Shown one piece after another: positions 1-8,342 of a stretch of 39,344 nucleotides of DNA. Positions within the stretch are counted from its first letter, which is position 1; every line of letters begins with the position of its first letter. A program made the translations under genes and the position numbers. Source of the DNA: Nanobdellota archaeon (GTDB lineage Archaea > Nanobdellota > Nanobdellia > Pacearchaeales > GW2011-AR1). Location of the stretch: NCBI GenBank assembly GCA_030647965.1, contig JAUSIT010000045.1, positions 1 to 39,344 of the forward strand. Direction: 5' to 3'. The notes below the pieces were generated by a model. That model worked only from the letters and a program-made list of their open reading frames with translations. It was not told the DNA's origin and did not search any database.

Positions 1-1
1 A

Positions 2-3000
2 ACTCCTCAAGCAATAAGAATAAATACCGTCAGTAATGGAGTTCAAATAAGAACTTATGATGGCACTAATTATCCTTTATGTGGAATTGGTGCTTTAACT
101 GGAGGTTTATGGTATCATTTAATTGTAGTTTATAATCATACACAACCATCTGGAACAATAAACGGATATTTGAATGGGGGAATATCAACTTGTTCAGTAA
201 ATGATACAACAATGTATTCAAATTTAAATTCAACAATAGGTTCATTAGGAATTGGAGGAAAAGTTGGAGGAGCTACTCCTTTCAACGGCTCCATCGACGA
301 CGTAATGATATTCAACAGGAGTTTAAGTGCAACAGAAAGAACACAAATCTACCAACGACAAAGTTCAGCATACACAAATATAACATACTCCCCTCCATCA
401 AATATAACAGACAGCAAAGTATATGATATTTCAACAGACACAAGCTTTGTTTTTCCTTTTGTGAATTATCAGCAGGATGCTTATATGTTTAATACGCCGA
501 TATTGCTTGGGACGAGTGCGGTTCCGACTGGAATAACTTTAGGAACAGTTGATACTACTTATCCAATATTTAATGATATGAATATTTCTAATTCAACAAC
601 TTCTTTTTCAATAAGCGGGAGCAATAAAACAGGATTAGTAGGATGGTGGAAGTTTGATGTAAATTCAACTAATCAGACAGATTCAAGCGGTTTGGGAAAT
701 AATGGGGCTGTTAGTGGGGCTGTTTGGAATTCATCAGGGAAGATTGGCGGGGCGTATAAGTTTGATGGGGTGAATGATTATGTTGATATATCTAATGGAA
801 ATAATTTTGATTTTATAACTAATAATTTTACTATTTCAGTATGGGCTTTAAGAAAAGGAAACGGAACTGCTGGAGATGGCAGAATTGTTAATAAATTAAG
901 AGGAAGTGGAATTTCTGCTTATTTTATTGGATTACCTGACACTGGTGGTGTTAGATATTTTATAAGTAATAACACTTCTGTTGATAGAACTTATAATATT
1001 ACAATTTCAGGTAATCAATGGTATTATTATACTGTTACATTTTCAAAAAATGAAAATATGACTTTATTTATTAATGGAATTCAAAGTGATAGTATAAATA
1101 TAAGTTCTGTGGGTAATTTATTATCATATACTTCTGCATATATTGGAGGTATTGCATCAGGTGGTAGTTTCAACGGCTCAATAGACGACGTTATGATATT
1201 CAACAGGAGTTTATCTGCAAGTGAAATATCATATTTATATCAGACAACAAATCCGACATTCCAGGAAAATGCAAATGTAACTCTTACAACAACTATAACA
1301 GATGCAGATACACCTGAAGATGCTCTTTATTATAGATGGTTAGTTGATGGTGTTGAGAGATTAGCCGGGCTTGGGCAAACAAGTTTTAATTATGTTTTTA
1401 ATAACCAAAATCAGGCAGTAACATTATATGTAAATGATACACAAAATAATGTTTTATATCAGGAATGGAATGTCACAGAAGTTATGGTAGTTCCACAAAT
1501 TAATTTCACATCTCCAACACCGGCAAATAATACAAACTTAAATGTAAATTCAATTTATGTTAATTATTCTGTGAATGACACAAATAAAGGTTATTCATTT
1601 ATTAATTTTGACAGAAGCTTGGTTGGATGGTGGACTATGGATGATGTGAATGGCTCTGGTTCGCCATTAGATATAAGTGGTTATGGGAATAATGGAAGTG
1701 CATTAAACGGGGCGACACAGGTAAGTAATGGGAAGTTTGGAAAAGGGTTTGTGTTTGATGGTGTGAATGATTATGTTCAAATAGGAAATACTAATGCTGA
1801 TCCTCTACTTCAAGTAAATAAGAATTTTACAATTTCTGCATGGGCTAATCAAAATGGAATAAATTCAGAAATTCAAACTGCAATATATGGAAGAATAAGT
1901 ACTAGTTCTAGTTTTAAATATGCTTATGGTTTGGTAGTTGCAAATACTCTTGGAACAAATTATACTGCATTAATTGGAAATGGAACAAGTATAATTCAAG
2001 CAAATTGTCCAACCACTACAATAAGACAATGGAATTTTTATACTGCGGTATATAATGGAACAAGTATAATATGTTATTTAAATGGAATTGCAGGTTCTTC
2101 TCTTTCAATAACTTTGACTGGAAATTATCCTTCAAATGGAACAGGAACAATTAAGGATATTATTGGTGCAGGATATGGTGGTGGTCCAAATACAAATTTC
2201 AACGGCTCAATCGACGACGTAATGATATTTAATAGAAGTTTAAGTGCAGAAGAAATAACTGCTCTTTACAACGCAACACAAACATATCATAACTTTACTT
2301 CTCTTGCAGACGGAACACACACAATTACATCTTATGTTGTAGATATTGCAGGTAATAGAAACTGGACTGAGTTGAAAACTGTTAATACTGATATAACTTA
2401 TCCAACAATTAATGTAACTTCGCCTTTGAATACTTCAAGTTATAATTCTTCGTCGGTGTTGTTTAATGTTAGTTCAAGTGAAGAAGGAACAGGAATGATT
2501 GTTCCTAATTTGGATAATAGTTTAGTAAGTTGGTGGAGAATGGACGATGTTAATGCAAGTGGAACAGGGGTTACAGATTATATGGGTATAAATAATGGTT
2601 CTGCTTTAGGCGGGGCGGTTCAAACTTCTGCAGGGAAGTTTGGAAAAGGATTCCAGTTTGATGGTGTGAATGATAAAATAAATACTGGAAGTGATATTAT
2701 TGGAACAGGGGCAGATAGTGTTTGTGCTTGGATTTATCCTGTTGGATGGATTGGAGCTGGTGATTATGAAAGAATTGTTAATAATGGAAAATTTATATTT
2801 GGAATTACATCAAGCTTAACTGGTTCAGTAAACTTAACTGTTTTTTCTGGTGATAGTTCGACAACAGCTAAATCAAATTCAGCAGTAATAATATTAAATA
2901 CTTGGCAACATGTTTGTGGAACAAGAAATTCAAGTGGAAGTGCTAATGTATATTTTAATGGTGCTTTAAGTGGAACAGCAAATCAAAATTCTGGAACTCC

Positions 3001-6000
3001 AATAAATGGAACAACAAATGTTGCTATTGGAGCTAATTATGCTGATAATACAAGAAATTTCAACGGCTCCATCGACGAAGTTATGATATTCAATAGAAGT
3101 TTATCTGCTTCTGAGATTGCATCTTTATACAATGCAACTAAATTGCAATTTACTCAAACAGGTTTAACAGACGGAAATCACACATTCAAGGCATATAGTT
3201 CTGATTTAACTGGAAATGTTGCAAATACAAGTTTGATAAATTTCGGAGTTGATACTCTTTTCCCAGTAATTAATTTCACATCTCCAACACCAGCAAATAA
3301 TACATATCTAAATGTTAATTCAATTTATGTTAATTACAGCGTTAATGAAACAAACCCTGCATATTCATTTATTAATTTTGACAGGAGTTTAGTTGGATGG
3401 TGGACTATGGATGATGTGAACTCAAGTGGAAGTCCGTTGGATATAAGTGGTTATGGGAATAATGGTTCAGCTGTCGGCGGGGCAGTACAAACTTCTGCAG
3501 GGAAGTTTGGGAAGGGGTTTGTGTTTGATGGTGTGAATGATTATGTTGATGCTGGGAATGTAAAATTATTATCTAATAATGCCTTTACTATTTCAAGTTG
3601 GTTTAAAACTGGTTCTTCTGGTAATATTAAGATTTATTTTGAAGGAAATACAACAAGTGTGTCCCCTCTTGGGGGATTATCTTTAATTTCAGGTTCAGTA
3701 AGGGGCGAAATAAGAGATGATAATGCAGTAGGTGGTTCTAACTTTCTAGTATCTCCTTTATTATATAATGATAATAATTGGCATTATGCTGTCTTTGTTC
3801 AAAATTCAAAATCTAATCGTTCTCTTTATGTTGATGGCGTTCAAGTAGCTACAAATACAACTACTATTTCAACATTATCTTTAAGTACTTCCCATATCGG
3901 TGTTTTAGAAAGAAGTTCGAAATCAGATTATTTCAACGGCTCAATCGACGACGTCATGATATTCAACAGGAGTTTGAGTGCAGAAGAAATAACTGCATTA
4001 TACAACGCAACACAAACATATCATAATTTTACATCTTTATCGGATGGGGCTCATACAATTACATCTTATGTTGTAGATAGTGCAGGTAATAGAAACTGGA
4101 CTGAATTGAGGAGTGCAAATGTTGATACAACTGCCCCAGTAATTAATATAACCTATCCTATAAATAACACAAAATATAATAATATTCAATTAGGAATTAA
4201 TTATACTGTTTCGGATTCTGGGGTAGGATTATCTTCATGCTGGTGGACAAATAATAGTGGAATTTCCAATCATACTTTAGCAAGTTGTGGAACAAATATC
4301 ACTGGATTTAACTGGACAGAAGGAACGAATAATATTATAATTTATGCAAATGATAGTTTGAATAATTTAGGAAGTAATAGAAAAACTTTTATTTTGGATA
4401 CAGTTAGTCCTATAATTGCTTGGTATAATCCTGCAAATGATAATTCTACAGCAGTAAAAACAAACTTTAATTTTAATGTGTCTGTTTCAGACACTAATTT
4501 ATATCAAATTAATTTATCAGTAGAAAATTCTTCTGGAACATTGATTTATTCAAATTTCACAGATAATATAAATGGTTCTGCAATAACAATAAAATGGATT
4601 TCTGATTTATTTAATATTAGCGGCAGAAATGATGGAAATTATACTGTTTGCATTAATGCAACAGACTCACACACATTTGGAGATATAGGGGATTTAGCAA
4701 AAGGCAAAAAAGGAGAAACTGTTTTAATTTTTAATACTTCTCAATCTCCGGGGGTAAATATTTCTGCTTATTTTACAGAAAAGGGCGGGAAATTAACAGA
4801 TACTCCTGGAACTTTTAAGAGCGATGTTGTTTTAATTGATAATTCTTATTACAAATTTAGTTATAATTTTACTGTAATAAAACCTCAATCTGTTTTAGTA
4901 TTAAATATTTCTTCTCAAAATAAATTAGTTTATATGACTCCTTATTCTGGAGTTCAAGGACACTTTATTTTTGATAAAAAATATTATATTGATTTTGCAG
5001 ATATTCCTTTAAATATGAACTTTTCTATTGTTAAAGAATCTGATTATAATTATGTAGTAAGAATCGGAGGAAGCACTGGATGGTTAGGAAATCAATTTGT
5101 AAATATAGACCCAGCTGTTGGAGGATTAAATAATATTCAGGAATGCAAGCAATTTTTATTAGACACTCTTGTTCCTACTATAACTCTAATCTCCCCAGTA
5201 AATAATTCTGGAGATAGTGATGGAAATATAACATTCAATTATAATGTTACAGATGCTAATTTAATTTTAAATTGCTCTTTAATCTTAAATGGGGTTGTAA
5301 ATCAGACAAATGCAAGTATAACTAAAGATATTATACAAAATTTTACACTAGATAATTTTTCAGTTGGAAATTATAACTGGAGCATAAACTGTACAGATGG
5401 TTCAAATAATATTAATAATGCAGAAACAAGAGTTTTATCTGTTATTACTTCAAATGAGTTTTTAGGAGATACTACTGATTTATCTAGTGTAAATATCAGT
5501 AATATAACAAATTTAATTATTCACAATCCTGAATATGGGAAAATAAATTTTTCAGAGTCTGTTGATTTGTCTGCCGGAGGAGATATTAATTCTTATGTAA
5601 ATATTAGTTTTAATAGAATTGAGATTAATTCAAGTGCTTTGCAAGCATTAAATAAAAGTGCAAGATTAACATTTTACAATTTAACATATTCAAATCCTCG
5701 TTTAGTAAAAGATGGTTCTGTATGTCCATCAACAATATGCACAAAAATAAGTTATTCTGGCAAGACTTTGATAGCAGATGTTAGTGGATTTAGTGTATAT
5801 TCATTAGAAGAAACTCCAGTGGTTTCTACTCCTGCCAGTGAAACTTCTGGTGGTGGTGGCGGAGGCGGCGGTGGAGAAGCTCCAGTAACTTTAAGTGTTG
5901 ATAAATTTGCTAATATTGAAATAGTTCCTGAATCATTTAATCTTTATGCAACAGAAGGAATAGATAGTTTTGGAAAACTTTCTCTTAATAATCATGGAAA

Positions 6001-6682
6001 TAATAGCATTAGCATTGGATTTACAACAACTAATTTAGATAATTTTATTTCTTTTGAAGATAATCTAATTACATTAAATGCAGGAGAAAATAAAATTATT
6101 AAATTTAATATAATTACTCCAAAAGAGCCAGGATTATATATTGGAAAATTTATTTTGAATATTGGCTCCCAAATAAAAGAAATACCATTTGCTTTAAATG
6201 TAAAAACCAAGGGAAGTTTGTTTGATATTGCTGTGAATATTCCTGAAGAAAGTTTAGTTATAAAACCCGGCAATAAGTTATCTGCGCAAATAAATTTGAT
6301 TCAGATGGGAGAAAAAATCAAAGGAGATGTTACTATGAAATATGTTATAAAAGACTTTAATGGAAAGAGCTATTTAGAGCAAAGTGAAACAATTGCAGTT
6401 GTTGACCAGAAAACAATCATAAAAGAATTTAATACTCAAAATCTTCCTGTGGGAGATTATATTCTAGGCGCAGAGATTATATATTCTGGAGGGATTGCTA
6501 CTGCAAGCTCGCAGTTTAAGATTTCAGAAATTAAAATTACAACACCTTCAAATGTAATGATGATAACTGTTACTTTAGTAAGTATAATCATATTTGTTTT
6601 TCTTTTATTCTTAGTAAAGAAATTTCATAAAAGGCAACCTGAGAAATTTCAGTCTTTTAAAATCCGACGTGGCAAGTTGTGA
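2..6682 (+). CDS. Large surface protein with about 5 LamG/concanavalin-like repeats, Ig-like linkers, poly-Gly linker and C-terminal TM helix; 5'-truncated by window edge
   Basis: The frame is open from base 2 (TPQAIRINTVSNGVQIRTYDG...), so the track start at 170 (TTG) is not the real start. Recurrent LVGWWTMDDVN...GKFGKGFVFDGVNDYV and FNGSIDDVMIFNRSLSA motifs; GGGGGGGGG; C-terminal VMMITVTLVSIIIFVFLLFLVKK. Confidence 0.9.
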   Translation, partial: TPQAIRINTVSNGVQIRTYDGTNYPLCGIGALTGGLWYHLIVVYNHTQPSGTINGYLNGGISTCSVNDTTMYSNLNSTIGSLGIGGKVGGATPFNGSIDDVMIFNRSLSATERTQIYQRQSSAYTNITYSPPSNITDSKVYDISTDTSFVFPFVNYQQDAYMFNTPILLGTSAVPTGITLGTVDTTYPIFNDMNISNSTTSFSISGSNKTGLVGWWKFDVNSTNQTDSSGLGNNGAVSGAVWNSSGKIGGAYKFDGVNDYVDISNGNNFDFITNNFTISVWALRKGNGTAGDGRIVNKLRGSGISAYFIGLPDTGGVRYFISNNTSVDRTYNITISGNQWYYYTVTFSKNENMTLFINGIQSDSINISSVGNLLSYTSAYIGGIASGGSFNGSIDDVMIFNRSLSASEISYLYQTTNPTFQENANVTLTTTITDADTPEDALYYRWLVDGVERLAGLGQTSFNYVFNNQNQAVTLYVNDTQNNVLYQEWNVTEVMVVPQINFTSPTPANNTNLNVNSIYVNYSVNDTNKGYSFINFDRSLVGWWTMDDVNGSGSPLDISGYGNNGSALNGATQVSNGKFGKGFVFDGVNDYVQIGNTNADPLLQVNKNFTISAWANQNGINSEIQTAIYGRISTSSSFKYAYGLVVANTLGTNYTALIGNGTSIIQANCPTTTIRQWNFYTAVYNGTSIICYLNGIAGSSLSITLTGNYPSNGTGTIKDIIGAGYGGGPNTNFNGSIDDVMIFNRSLSAEEITALYNATQTYHNFTSLADGTHTITSYVVDIAGNRNWTELKTVNTDITYPTINVTSPLNTSSYNSSSVLFNVSSSEEGTGMIVPNLDNSLVSWWRMDDVNASGTGVTDYMGINNGSALGGAVQTSAGKFGKGFQFDGVNDKINTGSDIIGTGADSVCAWIYPVGWIGAGDYERIVNNGKFIFGITSSLTGSVNLTVFSGDSSTTAKSNSAVIILNTWQHVCGTRNSSGSANVYFNGALSGTANQNSGTPINGTTNVAIGANYADNTRNFNGSIDEVMIFNRSLSASEIASLYNATKLQFTQTGLTDGNHTFKAYSSDLTGNVANTSLINFGVDTLFPVINFTSPTPANNTYLNVNSIYVNYSVNETNPAYSFINFDRSLVGWWTMDDVNSSGSPLDISGYGNNGSAVGGAVQTSAGKFGKGFVFDGVNDYVDAGNVKLLSNNAFTISSWFKTGSSGNIKIYFEGNTTSVSPLGGLSLISGSVRGEIRDDNAVGGSNFLVSPLLYNDNNWHYAVFVQNSKSNRSLYVDGVQVATNTTTISTLSLSTSHIGVLERSSKSDYFNGSIDDVMIFNRSLSAEEITALYNATQTYHNFTSLSDGAHTITSYVVDSAGNRNWTELRSANVDTTAPVINITYPINNTKYNNIQLGINYTVSDSGVGLSSCWWTNNSGISNHTLASCGTNITGFNWTEGTNNIIIYANDSLNNLGSNRKTFILDTVSPIIAWYNPANDNSTAVKTNFNFNVSVSDTNLYQINLSVENSSGTLIYSNFTDNINGSAITIKWISDLFNISGRNDGNYTVCINATDSHTFGDIGDLAKGKKGETVLIFNTSQSPGVNISAYFTEKGGKLTDTPGTFKSDVVLIDNSYYKFSYNFTVIKPQSVLVLNISSQNKLVYMTPYSGVQGHFIFDKKYYIDFADIPLNMNFSIVKESDYNYVVRIGGSTGWLGNQFVNIDPAVGGLNNIQECKQFLLDTLVPTITLISPVNNSGDSDGNITFNYNVTDANLILNCSLILNGVVNQTNASITKDIIQNFTLDNFSVGNYNWSINCTDGSNNINNAETRVLSVITSNEFLGDTTDLSSVNISNITNLIIHNPEYGKINFSESVDLSAGGDINSYVNISFNRIEINSSALQALNKSARLTFYNLTYSNPRLVKDGSVCPSTICTKISYSGKTLIADVSGFSVYSLEETPVVSTPASETSGGGGGGGGGEAPVTLSVDKFANIEIVPESFNLYATEGIDSFGKLSLNNHGNNSISIGFTTTNLDNFISFEDNLITLNAGENKIIKFNIITPKEPGLYIGKFILNIGSQIKEIPFALNVKTKGSLFDIAVNIPEESLVIKPGNKLSAQINLIQMGEKIKGDVTMKYVIKDFNGKSYLEQSETIAVVDQKTIIKEFNTQNLPVGDYILGAEIIYSGGIATASSQFKISEIKITTPSNVMMITVTLVSIIIFVFLLFLVKKFHKRQPEKFQSFKIRRGKL
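281..3982 (+). repeat. Five copies of a ~51-bp near-identical coding repeat (FNGSIDDVMIFNRSLSA) within LamG modules
   Basis: ttcaacggctc(c/a)at(c/a)gacga(c/a)gt.atgatattcaa.aggagttta at about 281-331, 1169-1219, 2198-2248, 3059-3109, 3932-3982. Confidence 0.9.
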
Positions 6683-6683
6683 G

Positions 6684-6736
6684 AAAAACTTTTGCTCTTA
6701 CAATAGGAACGCAAAAAGATAAGAGTAAAAGTTTTT
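6684..6736. repeat. Palindromic hairpin element, copy H1
   Basis: aaaaacttttgctctta (6684-6700) / taagagtaaaagttttt (6720-6736), 16/17 complementary; starts 2 nt after the stop codon of the LamG gene. Confidence 0.85.
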
Positions 6737-6755
6737 GTATTAAACCTAGATTTTA

Positions 6756-6855
6756 ATACACGTAAAAATCTCCACAATTTATTGTAGAATCTAAGGTGTA
6801 GATTTTTCCGGTTCTCACAAAACCGCGAACAAAAAAACTTATTAGGGTTTTGTGA
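6756..6855. repeat. ~100-bp structured intergenic repeat, copy C1
   Basis: atacacgtaaaaatctccacaatttattg...ggtgtagatttttccggttctcacaaaaccgcgaacaaa...gggttttgtga; self-complementary aaaaatct/agattttt and tcacaaaacc/ggttttgtga. A second copy lies at 8221. Confidence 0.8.
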
Positions 6856-6917
6856 TAATCAAAAGATATAAAAGAGTTAAATAATTTAAATATATAAGAG
6901 GAAAATAAAGGGGGAAG

Positions 6918-8138
6918 ATGAAAAAAATAACAAAGATTGCTTTGGCATTATTTATAATTATCCTAATAATTGCATTTTTAATTAGTTATTTTAATTTTTT
7001 CAAACCTCAAATTTCTTTCAAGGTTAATAATGCAGTTATTCAAGTTGTAATAAATGAAGGAGAATCATTTACAAATAATTTTAAGATAACCAGTCTGGGA
7101 GACAATCAGAATTTTAAGCTGACCACAAAAGGACTTGATGGTCTTATAAGCCTTAGTGAAGAAAATTTTAAATTAGAAAAAAATGAAGAAAAGACAATTA
7201 ATATAACTTTTAATGATAGCAGCTTTAAATATAATCCTGGAATTTATTTAGGAAAATTGATAATTGGAGATAATAAAAAAGAGATTCCGATTATTATTGA
7301 AATAAAGACAGAAAAAGTATTTTTTGTTACACGTCTCCAGGTTAATTCTGGATTAAAGAGTGTTAATTCTGGAGATAATATTGTTGTTCCAATTAAAATA
7401 ATTAATATGGTAGATTCAAGCAATTATAACCTAAAATTAGATTATTTTATTAAAAATCTTGAAGGGGAAAGTATTTTTTCAGACTCAGAAATTGTTTCTG
7501 TAAACACAGAAACACAGATAACAAAAACTATTACTCTTCCAGAAGATATTAATTCCGGAAATTATGTTTTTGGAGTAGTTTCCAGTTTAACCAGCGATCC
7601 TATTAATTATGTATATACTTCAAGTTATTTATTTAATGTTGAGAAAAAGCCTTTTATTAAAGACAGTGATTATTTTATAGTATTTTTTTCTTCAGTGATA
7701 GTTCTTATTCTTTTTGGTATATTATTCTTAGTATTTTATTTAGTGCATGAAAGAGACAAACTTTATTCTACCTTGAAAAAACAGCAGAAAGATGAAATAG
7801 AATTATATAAGAGAAAAATTGAGGATAAAATGAAATCTTCAATTAAAAAAGCAAAGCCAAAAGAGAAAAAAGTTATTATTAGAAAATTCAAAATTATTAA
7901 AAAAGGCTTGATAAGAAAAGTTAAGAATAAGCATAAATTTCAGCTAAAAGAGTTTAAGAATTTAAAAAAGAAGAAAAAGAAAACTGAAATTCAGAAAAAA
8001 ATGAGTGAATGGAAAAATCAGGGATTTAACATGGCTGAACTTCACAAGGAAATTAAAAATCTGCCTAAAGGGGGGATTAACAAAGAGATGAATAATTTTA
8101 AAAAGCAGGGATTTGACACTTCATTTTTGAAGAAATAA
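6918..8138 (+). CDS. Bitopic membrane protein with two Ig-like extracytoplasmic domains and a basic cytoplasmic tail
   Basis: N-terminal TM, second TM (YFIVFFSSVIVLILFGILFLVFYLV), Lys-rich tail. Ectodomain resembles the C-terminal module of the LamG protein (PGIYLGKLIIGDNKKEIP vs PGLYIGKFILNIGSQIKEIP). Confidence 0.85.
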   Translation: MKKITKIALALFIIILIIAFLISYFNFFKPQISFKVNNAVIQVVINEGESFTNNFKITSLGDNQNFKLTTKGLDGLISLSEENFKLEKNEEKTINITFNDSSFKYNPGIYLGKLIIGDNKKEIPIIIEIKTEKVFFVTRLQVNSGLKSVNSGDNIVVPIKIINMVDSSNYNLKLDYFIKNLEGESIFSDSEIVSVNTETQITKTITLPEDINSGNYVFGVVSSLTSDPINYVYTSSYLFNVEKKPFIKDSDYFIVFFSSVIVLILFGILFLVFYLVHERDKLYSTLKKQQKDEIELYKRKIEDKMKSSIKKAKPKEKKVIIRKFKIIKKGLIRKVKNKHKFQLKEFKNLKKKKKKTEIQKKMSEWKNQGFNMAELHKEIKNLPKGGINKEMNNFKKQGFDTSFLKK

Positions 8139-8220
8139 TCTGTTATTGGATAGTATTATATCGGATATTATTTTGAATAGAACGAAAAAGATAAATATAA
8201 AAAGAGAAAATCCTAATTAA

Positions 8221-8334
8221 ATACACGTAAAAATATTCACAATTTATTGGGGTGTAGATTTTTCCGGTTCTCACAAAACCACGAACAAACTCCACCTTTT
8301 AAGATGAAGTATAAAACCCATCAGAGTTTTGTGA
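8221..8334. repeat. ~114-bp structured intergenic repeat, copy C2
   Basis: atacacgtaaaaatattcacaatttattggggtgtagatttttccggttctcacaaaaccacgaacaaa...gttttgtga; ends 8 nt before the next start codon. Confidence 0.8.
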
Positions 8335-8342
8335 TTTAAGAA

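Noticed and set aside
5992-6273. Minus-strand 93-aa ORF inside the LamG gene
   Set aside because: Fully antisense to a convincing CDS; no recognisable motif.
2-6682. Diversity-generating retroelement target in the LamG gene
   Set aside because: No reverse transcriptase or TR/VR pair visible in the window; repeats are conserved rather than adenine-mutagenised.
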